Below, piece by piece: positions 1-10,208 of a DNA stretch of 64,000 bases; the first letter of the stretch is position 1; every line of letters begins with the position of its first letter. The stretch is taken from assembly GCF_024703895.1 (NCBI RefSeq), contig NZ_CP087968.1, forward strand, positions 1,674,001 to 1,738,000. The letters are read 5' to 3'. The stretch is from Nocardioides sp. B-3 (lineage in GTDB: Bacteria > Actinomycetota > Actinomycetes > Propionibacteriales > Nocardioidaceae). A program made the position numbers and the translations under genes. Below the pieces are notes generated by a model. It had not been told where the DNA came from and did no database searches. It saw only the letters and a program-made list of their open reading frames with translations.

Positions 1-1101
1 TGCTCCGGGACGAAGTTGTGCGCGGTCGCCGTTTCCTCGCCCATGTCGTTGTCATAGGGAAAGTAGAGGCGGCCATCAGTGAATACCGGGTCCTCCCGGA
101 TCTCGTCGATCGAGGCCTCAGCCAGCGCGACGCGGTTGAAGTCCGCCTTGCCCTTTTCCTCATCAATGACCTCGATCGCTTTGTCACGGGCGTCCCCGAC
201 CCCGCCAGTAAAGGCAGGAGCCGGGACGATCCGGTAGATGCCGAATGCCGCGCCGCCATAGTTGGTCTTCCACACCACGCCGTGAACGACACCGGCGACA
301 AGGACCACGGCACCGAGCGTGGCCAGCACCTTGCGCGAACGCACGAGGAGGCACGCGGAGCCGACAAACACTGCAACGCACAGGAGGCTCAGCGAACGGG
401 AGCCGGTCCAGATCGGCATCACGATGGCCAGCAGCAGGTTGACCGCCGCCGAAGCGCGGAGCAGCCGGGTCGGCAGTGTGGACTCGCGATGCTGCGCCGG
501 GACGTAGACGTTGAGCGGGATCAGTACTACGAGCAGTCCGCCGTAAATCATCGAGTTGCCCAGAAACTCAGACATACGCATGTTCTTCCGGGCAGGGAGG
601 TGGAAGACGTTCACGGCGAGATTGAGCAGGACCAGCCCCCGCACCATGGTCCGGGAACGATCGAGACGGGCATCGACAAGGAAGTAGCACACCAAGGGGA
701 CGACAGTGGTACGCAGCGCCAGCAGGCTCTGCTTCACCTCGTCGCCGGTCACCGCCCGTTGCGCCTCGACCAGGGACGTACCACACCGGGGAAGACCGCC
801 GGGGCGACCAGCAGGTGGCGCGCGTGCTTGCGGGGGACATAGCGACGGCTCACGAACGCGAGGCAGAGGAACAAACCCACTAGGACCATCAGGATCTCAG
901 CCGGATAGACCTCCAGCCGTCCGGAGTCGGACAGCGGGACCGGGAGCGACACGGTGAAGAGCGACGTGGCCGCCGGGAGAAGCCCGACCCCGATCCGGGC
1001 ACCCCCCCAAGGACTGGCTTGGTCGCTGACAGCGACGTCCCCCCGCGGTCTTCCGTGCGAACTGGCCCTGTGCGCGCCTGATCGTCATCCCCGTGTGTCA
1101 T
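1..1101 (-). CDS. O-antigen polymerase/ligase-like membrane protein (3' end outside window)
   Basis: The reading frame begins at ATG 1101 with a hydrophilic stretch of about 33 residues, then runs through many hydrophobic segments (for example around LMVLVGLFLCLAFV and LLAIVMPIWTGSRSLSLL). This is the look of a polytopic Wzy/WaaL-type O-antigen polymerase or ligase. A large polar loop (KAIEVIDEEKGKADFNR and after) near the window edge suits the big extracytoplasmic loop of that family. About 366 residues are visible and the 3' end lies before position 1. Two frameshifts interrupt it: one in the seven-base C/G run near 1003-1009 and one near 783. It lies 51 bases downstream of the glycosyltransferase-GNAT gene on the same strand, so probably one transcript. 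Family level is fairly sure; polymerase versus ligase cannot be decided. Confidence 0.72.
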
Positions 1102-1152
1102 TTTCCTACCCTTCCCCGTGGTTCTCCGAGTGCTTGACGCGAACGAACGAGC

Positions 1153-3061
1153 CTACCGAGACGTATCGGCGGACTGGCTCCGGGCGACACCGCCAAGAGC
1201 AATCGCGTACACGATCATCGGTCGCCCTTCGGCTGAGACAAATTCCTCCGTCGCGCGCCAGCCCTGCCGGGCGTAGAACCCGCGGACCAAGTCGTTGTCC
1301 ACGGCGTCCGTCGTCAAGTGCGCCGCGGTGGCACCCAGCCTCACGGCCTCAGAGGTCCACGCGACCATCAGGCGAGCACCCGTTCCGGCTCCCCGGTCGC
1401 CGGGAGCGACACAGATGGAACTGAGGAGAGCTCCCTCGCCCACACCACCGCCGCGGTAGGCGACGCCGCGAACCAGCCGCGCCAGCTCCGATGGCCTTCG
1501 CACCACAGCCAGAGCACTGGCCGGGGCGAAGCCAAGAAAGCGCCTGCGGAGAAGCCGTGAGAAGAAGCCCGAGGGCTGGGTGGTCCCGACGGCCACCCCC
1601 TGCAGCCGCCCCGATGTGTCCCGCGCGACGGCCGTCACTGCGGTCTCGTCGGAGAGGAAGCCGCGATAGAACTCTCGCAGGAAGCGCTCACCCGGGGAGG
1701 AGAGGAAGAACCCCGGAAACGACGCACGATGAAGCCGTGCTGCTTCCTCCACGTCACCGGCCTGCAGGCGCCTCACCTCCGCGTTGCCGGCGACAGGAGT
1801 GCTGGTTGGCGGCACGGCCACGGGAGCGGCTGCGGCAGCAGCTCGGGTCAGGATCTCCTCCATGCGGTCGATGCCGACCGATGCGGAGTACCGGGACGTG
1901 TAGACGTCGCGCGCCGCCCGGCCGCGAGCCGCCAGCTCGGCACGCCCCAGTTGGGGAAGTGACCTGAGATGCGCGGCTAGCCCGTCGACGTCGCCGGACG
2001 CGGACACGAATCCCGCTCCCGGACTCGCGTACCGCCTCGGCCGGGTCGCCGGTTGCTGAGGCCACGATGGCTCGACCCGCGGCCAGCGTGGCTCGGAACT
2101 TGCTGGGCATCGTGATGGCTGCCAGCGGATCGTCGTTGAGCGAGATGAAGGCGGCATCGGCCGCTCCCATCAAGTCGGCCACGTTGCCCTGCGGTACCCG
2201 CCCGAGGAACCTGACGTTCGTGAGGCCCAACTCGTTGGCCCGCGCACGCAGGGAGCCCTCTGAGACACCTGACCCCGCGATCAGGCACACGAAACGGGGG
2301 TCCTCGACCCGAGCACATGCCTCCGGGAGGACCTCGAGCCCCTGTGCCCCGCCCAGCGCGCCGGCGTACAACAGCGCGATCGAATCTGCCGAGACGCCCA
2401 GCGAAGCCCGCATCGCGTCATCCGCGGGTCGGGCCACGTCCTCGTTGGCCCACATCGGCACGTAGTTGATCCGGGCTGGATCAACGCCACGTCGACTCAG
2501 CACGGACTCGACCCCCGGCGAGTTGACGACGACACTCGCCGCGCTGGCATACATGCCGCGGCACCGGGTCTCGGCGGCGCGGGTCACTGCGCGCGAGACC
2601 GTCCCGCCGTCGGCGAACCCGGAGGCGAAGACCGTGTCCGGCCAGAGATCCAGCACGTGCACCACGACCGGGACCCGCCGCGCGTAGTGCAGCCACCACA
2701 TCGCCGGGGCCACCGTGATCGGCGAATAGTTGACCCACAGGACGTCAACGTCGCGAAGTGCGGACGCCCCGGAGACCAGCGCCGAGGCGCCGAAGGTTCC
2801 GTAGTTGAGCAGTCGGCCGGACATCGCTGCATCGTGGCTCGGGTACAGCGCAACACGGCGGACATCCACGCCGTCGAGGACCTCGTCCTGTCTCCCGGAG
2901 AGCCGGTATCCGTCGGCGATCTGCCCGCTCGGGTAGTTCGGAAAACCGGTGAGCACTCGGACCTCGTGTCCACGAGCCAGAGCCCACGGGCGAGCACCCC
3001 GGGCAGTGTTGCGGGACCAGGGCTCCGGGTCGTACCACTGGGTGAGTAGGCCTACTCGCAC
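1153..3061 (-). CDS. Family 4-type glycosyltransferase fused to a C-terminal GNAT acetyltransferase
   Basis: Residues 1-400 form a GT-B glycosyltransferase: MRVGLLTQWYDPEPW start, HVLDLWPD, LLYAGALGGAQGLEVL and the sugar-nucleotide region MPSKFRATLAAGRAIVA, resembling WbuB/WcaI-type enzymes that build surface polysaccharides in the cytoplasm. After an Ala/Pro-rich linker, a GNAT domain follows in the same frame from about residue 424, with acetyl-CoA motif A SICVAPGDRGAGTGARLM and a C-terminal FYARQGW. A single frameshift near 2022 separates the two listed halves of the GT domain; the GT-GNAT junction itself is uninterrupted, so the fusion is real if that stretch is accurate. The GNAT part may N-acetylate an amino sugar used in the same locus (compare PseH and WecD, which are GNAT). 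It is divergent from the aminotransferase gene. Confidence 0.8.
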
Positions 3062-3138
3062 GAAGGGTTCCCCCGGGTTTTCGGAGTGGACTGGAACGCT
3101 GGCTAGTGTAGGCGCGGCCGTTCGTGAGGAGCCCCATC

Positions 3139-4298
3139 GTGTCGAGTTCCGACTTCATCCCCTTCGCTCTCCCCGACATCGGCGAGGAGGAGATCGCAGC
3201 CGTCGTGGCGACCCTGCGATCGGGTTGGCTGACTACAGGACCGAACGCCAAGGCGTTCGAGGAAGAGTTCGCGGCCAATCTTGGTGGCGGCGTCGCGATC
3301 GCGGTGAACTCCGCAACCGCAGGGCTCCACCTCGCCCTCGAGGCGATCGGTATCCGGGCCCGGCGACGAGGTCCTCGTCCCCGACTGGACTTTCACCGCC
3401 AGCGGCGAGGTCGTGCGCTACCTCGGCGCCGATGTCGTGGTCGTCGACGTTGACCCCGAGACGCTCAACATCGACCCGGCAGCAGCCGAGGCGGCACTCA
3501 CTCCCCGTACGAAGGCGATCATCCCCGTCCACTTCGCCGGAATGCCGGTCCCGCGCGGGCCTCTGTCTGAATTCGCGCACCGACACAACCTGTTGGTCGT
3601 GGAGGACGCCGCGCACGCCCACCCTGTCGTGTCCGAGGGGCAGCCCGTCGGTCTCGGCGACAGCTCCGCGGTCGTCTTCAGCTTCTACGCAACCAAGACG
3701 ATGACGACCGGCGAGGGCGGCATGGTCGTGGTCCGGGACGAGGCGCTGGCTCGCCGGATCCGCACGATGCGCCTGCACGGCATCTCTCGCGACGTCTTCG
3801 ACCGCTACCGAAGCAAGGCCCCGTCCCGGCACTACGAGGTCGTCGCACCGGGCTTCAAGTACAACCTCCCCGACCCGGCCGCCGCGATGGGACGCGTCCA
3901 GCTGTCCCGGTCGGTCGAGATGGCCGGGAAACGCCACGTCATCGCCCAGCAGTATGGGCGCGAGCTGGTCGGCCTACCCCTCGAGTTGCCTGCCGGGCTC
4001 GACCTACAGCCGGGCGAACACGCCCGGCACCTCTTCGTGGTGCGCCTGACCGAGGACGCCCCGGTCGACAGGGACACCTTCATCCAGTTGATGGCCGACG
4101 CCGGCGTCGCCTGCAGCGTCCACTTCATTCCGTTGCACCGCCATCCCTACTGGCGCGACCGATACGGCCTCGACGCCCCGTCGTTCCCCGTCGCCGAGCG
4201 TGTCTATGCCCGGGCCGTGAGCCTGCCGATCTTCTCGTCCCTGACCACTGACCAGGGTCGAGCGCGTCGTCCATGCCGTCCGCCGGATCCTGACGTGA
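3139..4298 (+). CDS. DegT/DnrJ/EryC1/StrS-family sugar aminotransferase (PglE-like)
   Basis: This is a PLP-dependent aminotransferase that adds an amino group to a nucleotide-linked keto sugar. The N-terminus ([20 protein letters not shown], then [17 protein letters not shown]) and the PLP-lysine region [14 protein letters not shown] (Lys near residue 186) are typical of the family, and the corrected length of about 385 residues is normal. GTG 3139 is preferred over GTG 3124 because GAGGAG lies 8 bases upstream. Two single-base gains break the frame: at 3355-3362 (expected CGGCCCGG, seen CGGGCCCGG) and at 4253-4257 (CAGG read as CAGGG). Its stop overlaps the next start (GTGA). Beside a PglF-like dehydratase and PglC-like transferase it probably makes a 4-amino-4,6-dideoxy sugar; the product is inferred. 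Confidence 0.85.
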
Positions 4299-4893
4299 CA
4301 ATCGATCCCAAGCGACTGCTGGACGTCATCGCCTCCGGCATCGGTCTGTTCTTCTCCGGGCCTCTCCCGGGCGCTCTCGCCGGATGGGTCCGCCTTGATT
4401 CTGACGGGCCCGCCCTGTTCCGGCAGACCCGCGTCGGGCTCGGCGGGGAGGAATTCACGATCCACAAGCTCCGCACGATGCACGTCGGTCACAACGGGCC
4501 ATCCGTGACCGCCGACCGGGAGTTTCGGATCACTCGTGCGGGCCGCTTTCTGCGCCGGAGCAAGCTCGACGAACTGCCGCAGCTCTTCGATGTCCTACGC
4601 GGTCGGATGAGTCTTGTGGGGCCTCGACCCGAGGTCCCTGAGTACGTCGCGCAGTGGCCGGCTGAGCATCGCGATCGAATCCTCAGCGTGCGCCCCGGCA
4701 TCACCGACCCGGTCTCCCCGGAGCTGCGCAACGAGTCCGAACTACTGGCCGGGGCCGCCGACCCGGCCGACTATTACGTGCGCGAACTCCTTCCCTACAA
4801 GGCAGCCAAGTACGTCGAGTACGTTGACACGCGACCTTCGGTGGGGACCTTCGCATCATCTTGCAGACTCTCAGGGCCGTGGTGGCCCGGTGA
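4295..4893 (+). CDS. Small sugar-1-phosphate transferase (PglC-like phosphoglycosyl transferase)
   Basis: This enzyme moves a sugar phosphate from a UDP-sugar onto undecaprenyl phosphate, the first membrane step of polysaccharide assembly. One N-terminal hydrophobic segment ([18 protein letters not shown]), the KLRTM motif, and the signature [19 protein letters not shown] followed by RPE mark the monotopic phosphoglycosyl transferase family. At about 199 residues it is the short PglC form, not the long WbaP form. It starts at GTG 4295 overlapping the aminotransferase stop. One base is missing near 4829-4845; the corrected C-terminus reads [16 protein letters not shown] and stops at 4893, overlapping the next GTG. 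Tight coupling to the aminotransferase suggests that the amino sugar made there is its substrate. Confidence 0.85.
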
Positions 4894-6170
4894 CCATCGC
4901 TGCCGAAGACCTGCGGATCCCGGTCATCAATGGCGAGAGCATCAGCTCCAGCTCACCCACCGGGATCACGCTGTCCACCGTGCTGAGCCAGTTCCTGCCC
5001 GAGCAGTTGATGGAGCTGTGCTTGGTGCAGGGCGACCTTGAACCCCGTGTGCGCTCGATGACCTTGCCTTCCTCTGTCACTCCACTGCGCCACGTATCGC
5101 GGCGTTTCCTCGGCGGCGCCGCGGTGGCTCGCTCGGTCAACGCCTCCGTGCTCGCCGGGGAGTTGGCCGGCGACACCGACAGAGTCTCGGCCCGCAATCG
5201 CGTGCGCGAGATCGGGAACGCCTACCTCGACATGGGGCCCGTCCGGTTGCCCAAGGATGCTGTGCGCGCCGCACGGGAGTTCGCACCGCACGTGGTCTAC
5301 ACCTCGGGTTGCACGATTGGCATCAATCGTCTGGCCCTCGCCTTCGCCCGCGCCTGCCGCGTACCAGTGCTCGTGCATTACCTCGATGACTGGCGCGCGA
5401 GTCTCTACACGGGCCGCGGCACCCGGTTGCCGAGACGGGCGCTCCTGCGCTCGGTGGCCCGCCTTGAAGCCGGTGCCGCTGTGGGCCCGGTGATCAGCGA
5501 CCTCATGGCGGCCGAGTACACGCGGCGTACCGGCCTCAACTACCTCCCCCTGATGAACGCCGTGGACACCACCCGCACTCCGACGACACCGCCGTCGACA
5601 GGAACGGTCCGAGTGGTCTACACGGGCGGTCTCCACCTTCACCGGCAACGGGCACTCCTCGACGTAGAGGCAGCGATCCGCGGGGCCGGAGGTGCAAGCC
5701 TCACGATTCACACCGGGCTCACGAGCCGCTGGGCGGAACCACTCTTCGACCCGGCGATCACAACGTTCGCGCCGTATGTCCCGCACGACCAGATCCACGG
5801 GGTGTATGCCGACGCCGACGTGCTGGTGCACGCCGAGAGTGCGGACCCCGACATCGCTGCCTTCATCCGCTACTCGATCTCCACAAAGATCTCGGAGTAC
5901 CTCGCGGCAGGTCGCCCTATCCTTTGCTACGCCCCTGCGGAAACCGCCCTCCATCAGTACGTCGCGGGAAGCGGAGCCGGCATTGCTGTCAGCACCGCCG
6001 CCGAAGTGTCCACGGCGGTGCGCGCCCTCGTCGCCGATCCCGCTCTACGGGCGGAGATGGGGGTGCGGGGCGTGGAGCTCGCCCGGGCCGGGCACTCCGG
6101 GGCGCAGGCACACGAGACTCTCGTGCGCGCGATCCGTGTGCTGGTCGACGACATACCGCCCCTCGGGTGA
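4890..6170 (+). CDS. Glycosyltransferase, GT4-like
   Basis: This intact 426-residue reading frame starts at GTG 4890, which overlaps the preceding stop. The fold appears to be GT-B: an N-terminal half with FAPHVVYTSG and VLVHYLDDWRASLYTGRG, and a C-terminal half with VRVVYTGGLHLHRQRALL and the donor-binding end STKISEYLAAGRPILCYAP. It lacks membrane segments and a signal peptide, so it would act at the inner membrane face on the lipid-linked sugar started by the neighbouring transferase. The acceptor and donor cannot be read from sequence. It is one of the few genes in this locus without a frameshift. Confidence 0.78.
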   Translation: MTIAAEDLRIPVINGESISSSSPTGITLSTVLSQFLPEQLMELCLVQGDLEPRVRSMTLPSSVTPLRHVSRRFLGGAAVARSVNASVLAGELAGDTDRVSARNRVREIGNAYLDMGPVRLPKDAVRAAREFAPHVVYTSGCTIGINRLALAFARACRVPVLVHYLDDWRASLYTGRGTRLPRRALLRSVARLEAGAAVGPVISDLMAAEYTRRTGLNYLPLMNAVDTTRTPTTPPSTGTVRVVYTGGLHLHRQRALLDVEAAIRGAGGASLTIHTGLTSRWAEPLFDPAITTFAPYVPHDQIHGVYADADVLVHAESADPDIAAFIRYSISTKISEYLAAGRPILCYAPAETALHQYVAGSGAGIAVSTAAEVSTAVRALVADPALRAEMGVRGVELARAGHSGAQAHETLVRAIRVLVDDIPPLG

Positions 6171-6269
6171 GTCGCGCCGAAATAGGACGGGTCGCGACAC
6201 AGCGATACCATCCCGGGGCTGGACGGTGAGCAAAGTGAACCATTGCGTATTCGGGGGAGGTATGTGGCG

Positions 6270-8034
6270 GTGACGAACAACCCCCACGCCCGTCGAGCCC
6301 TCCCGGCCCTCTGGGACGTCTTCAGTTGGACCGTGGGCGCCGCCATTGTGATCGGTTTCCGCCACGACTTCCGCATTCCTGAGGTGAGCTGGGAGTCGAC
6401 TCTCAAGTACCTAGTGCTCTCCGCCGTGCTGATCCTCGTCATCGGCTATGCCTCGCACTTCTACCGGGGCCGCTACATCGTCGGGTCCTTCGACGAGGCA
6501 ATCGGACTGGCCGTTCGGGTCGGCGCCGTGGCCGCCATCACGATCCTGAGTGCCCCCATCGTCAACCCGGACGTTCCGCGCAGCGTCCCGGTGCTGACTC
6601 CGCCGATCGCGTTCCCGGCCTCCGCCGCTGGGCGTTGGTTCTACCGCGCCCTCCGCGACCGCGGGGCGCCGCTCTCCGAGACCGACCCCACCCGGGTCCT
6701 GATCTACGGCGCCGGCGATGCCGGTAGCCGGGTGCTCCGGCTCTTGCGCGGGGACCTCGGCGGGACCTACCGGGCGGTCGGATTCCTTGACGACAGTCAC
6801 GTCCGCCGACACCTGCGGATCCGGGGCGTCCCGGTGGTCGGGGACGGGACCAAGCTGGGGGCGCTGGCCAAGGACCTCAGCGTCGGAGCGGTCATCCCGG
6901 CCATCCCCGAGGCGTCGGGAAAGTTCGTCGGGCGCGTTCAGGAGGATGCCCACCGCGCCGGCTTGGAATTCCCGGTGCTGCCCCGGGTCTCAGAGCTGAT
7001 CGGCGGCCAAGTCGCTGCCTCGGACATCCGCAAAGTCGAGATCGCCGACGTCCTCGGCCGCCACCGTGTCGAGACCAGCCTGACGTCCATCGCCGGCTAT
7101 CTCACCGGCAAGCGGATCCTGATCACGGGCGCCGGAGGTTCCATCGGTTCCGAGCTCGCCGGGCAGGTCCACCGCTTCGGGCCGGCAACCCTGATCATGC
7201 TGGACCGCGACGAGTCCGCCCTGCACTCGGTGCAGCTCTCCATCTTCGGCCACGGGCTGCTGGACGCACCGGACACCGTGCTGGTCGACATCCGCGAGCC
7301 CGACTCGCTGCGCCGCATCTTCGCCGAACACACGCCCGAGATCATCTTCCACGCGGCTGCCCTCAAGCACCTGCCGATGCTGGAGCGCTTCCCATCCGAG
7401 GGGTGGAAGACCAACGTGCTCGGCACCCTCAACCTCCCGGACCTCGCCGAGGAGTTCGGTGTCCAGCGGTTCGTGAACATCTCGACCGACAAGGCGGCCG
7501 AGCCGTCGAGCGTGCTGGGCTCGACCAAGCGGATGGCCGAGCAGCTCACGTCGTGGCACGCCCAGCAGACCGGGCGGCCGTTCATCAGCGTCCGCTTCGG
7601 CAACGTCCTCGGCTCGCGTGGGTCGATGATGTCGACCTTCACCCGCCAGATCGAGACCGGCGGCCCTGTGACGGTCACGCACCCCGAGGTCAACCGCTAC
7701 TTCATGACCATCCCGGAAGCCTGCGAGCTCGTCATCCGGGCCGGCGCGATCGGCGGACAGGGCGAAGTCCCGGGTGCTGGAGATGGGCGAGCCCGTCAAG
7801 ATCCCGGACGTGGCTCGACGGATGATCGATCTCTCGGGACGTGGCCACGTCGAGATCACCTTCACCGGCCTGCGCCCGGGCGAGAAACTCTCCGAAGTCC
7901 TGTTCTCGGACGACGAGGAACCCCAGCCCACCGAGCACCCGCTGATTCGCAGCGTGCAGGTCCCCCCACTGTCCCCCTCACAACTGACAGGGTTGGCCAT
8001 GGACCGGCCCGATGTCCACACGAGCAATGACTGA
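6270..8034 (+). CDS. Membrane-bound nucleoside-diphosphate-sugar 4,6-dehydratase (PglF/CapD/FlaA1 type)
   Basis: The N-terminal 120 residues hold several membrane helices, followed by a first Rossmann domain ([17 protein letters not shown]) and a second catalytic one ([17 protein letters not shown], near residue 286). [29 protein letters not shown] and [13 protein letters not shown] are hallmarks of the UDP-sugar 4,6-dehydratase/C5-epimerase family; the usual catalytic Tyr of YxxxK is replaced as in CapD/PglF. GTG 6270 is chosen because GGGGGAGG ends 9 bases upstream. One gained base at 7766-7772 (GTCCGGGTG read as GTCCCGGGTG) breaks the frame before [17 protein letters not shown]. The corrected length is about 587 residues. 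It likely produces the 4-keto sugar for the nearby aminotransferase. Confidence 0.87.
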
Positions 8035-8047
8035 ACAAGGAGTCCGC

Positions 8048-9093
8048 ATGACGCAGGTCGACACCCCCACTGATCGAGCAGTAGAGGGGCGGCTTGTCAC
8101 GATCACCGGTGGCACGGGGTCCTTCGGATCCATCATGGCCAAGCACTTGCTTGAGCAGGGTGCCCGGCAGGTGCACATCTTCAGCCGCGACGAGGCCAAG
8201 CAGGACCTCATGCGTCGTGCATTCAACGACGAGCGCATGCGCTTCTTCCTCGGCGACGTCCGCGACGCGGACAGCATCCGGCCGGCGGTGACCGGAGCCG
8301 ACTTCGTGTTCCACGCCGCGGCCCTCAAGCAGGTCCCGTCGTGCGAGTTCTTCCCGCAGCAGGCCGTCAAGACCAACGTCGTCGGCAGCCACAACGTCAT
8401 CGAGGCGTCCGCCGCCGCAGGCGTGAAGTCGCTGGTGCTCCTGAGCACCGACAAGGCCGTCTATCCGGTCAACGCGATGGGCATGTCGAAGGCGCTGATG
8501 GAGAAGACCGCGCAGGCCTACGCGCAACAACCCCGACTCCCACATGACCGTGTCGGTGACCCGCTACGGCAACGTCATGTACTCGCGCGGATCCGTGATC
8601 CCGGCCTTCATCGGCCAGCTCAAGTCAGGTCAGCCGTTGACCCTCACCGAACCCCGCATGACGCGGTTCCTGATGTCCCCCGGGCGAGTCGGTGGATCTC
8701 GTCAAGCACGCCTTCCTGCACGCCAACCCCGGTGACCTCTTCGTCAAGAAGGCCCCGGCCTCCACGGTGGACGTCTCGGCCCGCGCCGTGGCCGGCGTCT
8801 TCGGCCACGACGAGCCCGACCTACGTGTGATCGGCATGCGCCACGGCGAGAAGCTGCACGAGACGCTGCTGTCCCGCGAGGAGTTCGCCAAGGCCGAGGA
8901 CCGGGGCGACTTCTTCCGCGTCCCGCTCGACACCCGCGGTCTGCAGTACGAGAAGTACTTCACCGAGGGTGAGGACGAGATCTCGCACGCCGAGGACTAC
9001 GCCTCCGACAACACCCACCAGCTCGACCTCGCGGCGACGCAGGCCCTCCTGCGCACGATTCCCGAGGTTCAGGACGAGCTGAGCCGCGCATGA
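8048..9093 (+). CDS. capE: CapE-like UDP-N-acetylglucosamine 4,6-dehydratase/5-epimerase
   Basis: This is the first enzyme of UDP-N-acetyl-L-fucosamine synthesis. It shows the NAD-binding GGTGSFGSIMAKHLLEQGA, FHAAALKQVPSCEFFP, LSTDKAVYPVNAMGMSKALM, SVTRYGNVMYSRGSVIP and the C-terminal RHGEKLHETLLSREE, all typical of CapE/WbjB. ATG 8048 has AAGGAG upstream. Two single-base gains, near 8527 and at 8675-8681, split the frame; the corrected length of about 347 residues matches the family. Its stop overlaps the capF start (ATGA). Finding CapE, CapF and CapG consecutively makes this assignment strong. Confidence 0.9.
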
Positions 9094-10208
9094 GGATCCT
9101 GCTCACGGGGGCCGAGGGCTTCCTTGGGTGGCACACCCGATGCCTGTTGCACGCGACGACCGACCACCGGGTGACCGGGATCGGACGCGGACAGTGGGGC
9201 GAGCTGCCGGCCCCGGTCGCCGACGTCGATGCCGTGCTGCACCTCGCCGGCGTCAATCGCGCCACCGATGAGGAGCTCGCCACTGGCAACGCCCAGCTCG
9301 CCGACGACGTCGCAGCCGCAGTGCGCGCCGCCGGTCGCCCGGTGACCATCGTGTTCGCCAACTCCATCCGGGTGGGCAACGGTTCGTCGTACGCCGAAGG
9401 CAAGTCACGCGCAGCCGAGACCCTGCGCGCCGTCGCGGACGAGGTCGGCGGTCGTTTCGTCGACGTCATGCTGCCCAACCTGTTCGGTGAGCACGGACGC
9501 CCGGCGTACAACTCCTTCGTCGCCTCCTTCGTTGCCGCGGTCATCAAGGGTGAGTCTCCCCGACATCGCGGATCGACCGATCGAGCTGCTGCACGCCCGG
9601 GGCGCCGCCCGCTCGTTGGTGGCCGCGCTCACCGGCGACGCCGACCGGGTCCAGCCGGCCGCCACGCCGACGTCGGTCCCGGCCGTCTGGGAGAGCCTGC
9701 AGCGGTTCCACGCCACCTACGTCCCCGGGGGGACGTGCCTGACATGGCCAGCGCCCTCGAGGCCGACCTGTTCAACACCTATCGTGCGGCACTGTTCCCC
9801 TCGCACTACCCGATCGTGCTCGAGCCGCGGGTCGACCCGCGTGGTCGCCTCGTGGAGACCGTGCGCAGCCACGGGTCCGGCGGACAGACCTTCGTGTCAA
9901 CGACGGTGCCGGGCATTACGCGCGGCGAGCACTACCACCTGCACAAGATCGAGCGGTTCGCCGTGCTGAGCGGCACCGCGCGGATCTCGTTGCGTCGCCT
10001 CTTCCACACCGAGACGACTCACTTCGACGTGACCGGTGAGAGCCCGGTCGCCATCGACATGCCGACGATGTGGGTCCACAACATCACCAACACCGGTGAC
10101 ACCGAGCTGACCACGCTGTTCTGGACCGACTCGCTGTTCGACCCGGACAACCCCGACACCTTTCCCGTGCCCGTTGCGGGTGCCGCCGAACTGGAGCTGA
10201 CCCCATGA
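9090..10208 (+). CDS. capF: CapF-like bifunctional UDP-sugar C3-epimerase/C4-reductase
   Basis: The N-terminal short-chain dehydrogenase domain has MRILLTGAEGFLGWHTR and NSIRVGNGSSYAEGK, and the C-terminal cupin has GITRGEHYHLHKIERFAVL with the metal-binding His residues. This two-domain layout is specific to CapF/WbjC, the second step towards UDP-L-FucNAc. There is one gained base near 9554 (GAGCTC read as GAGTCTC) and one lost in the G run at 9733-9738, giving about 372 residues overall. It starts at ATG 9090 inside the capE stop and ends inside the capG start, so the three genes should be translationally coupled. Confidence 0.9.
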   Translation: MRILLTGAEGFLGWHTRCLLHATTDHRVTGIGRGQWGELPAPVADVDAVLHLAGVNRATDEELATGNAQLADDVAAAVRAAGRPVTIVFANSIRVGNGSSYAEGKSRAAETLRAVADEVGGRFVDVMLPNLFGEHGRPAYNSFVASFVAAVIKGESPRHRGSTDRAAARPGRRPLVGGRAHRRRRPGPAGRHADVGPGRLGEPAAVPRHLRPRGDVPDMASALEADLFNTYRAALFPSHYPIVLEPRVDPRGRLVETVRSHGSGGQTFVSTTVPGITRGEHYHLHKIERFAVLSGTARISLRRLFHTETTHFDVTGESPVAIDMPTMWVHNITNTGDTELTTLFWTDSLFDPDNPDTFPVPVAGAAELELTP

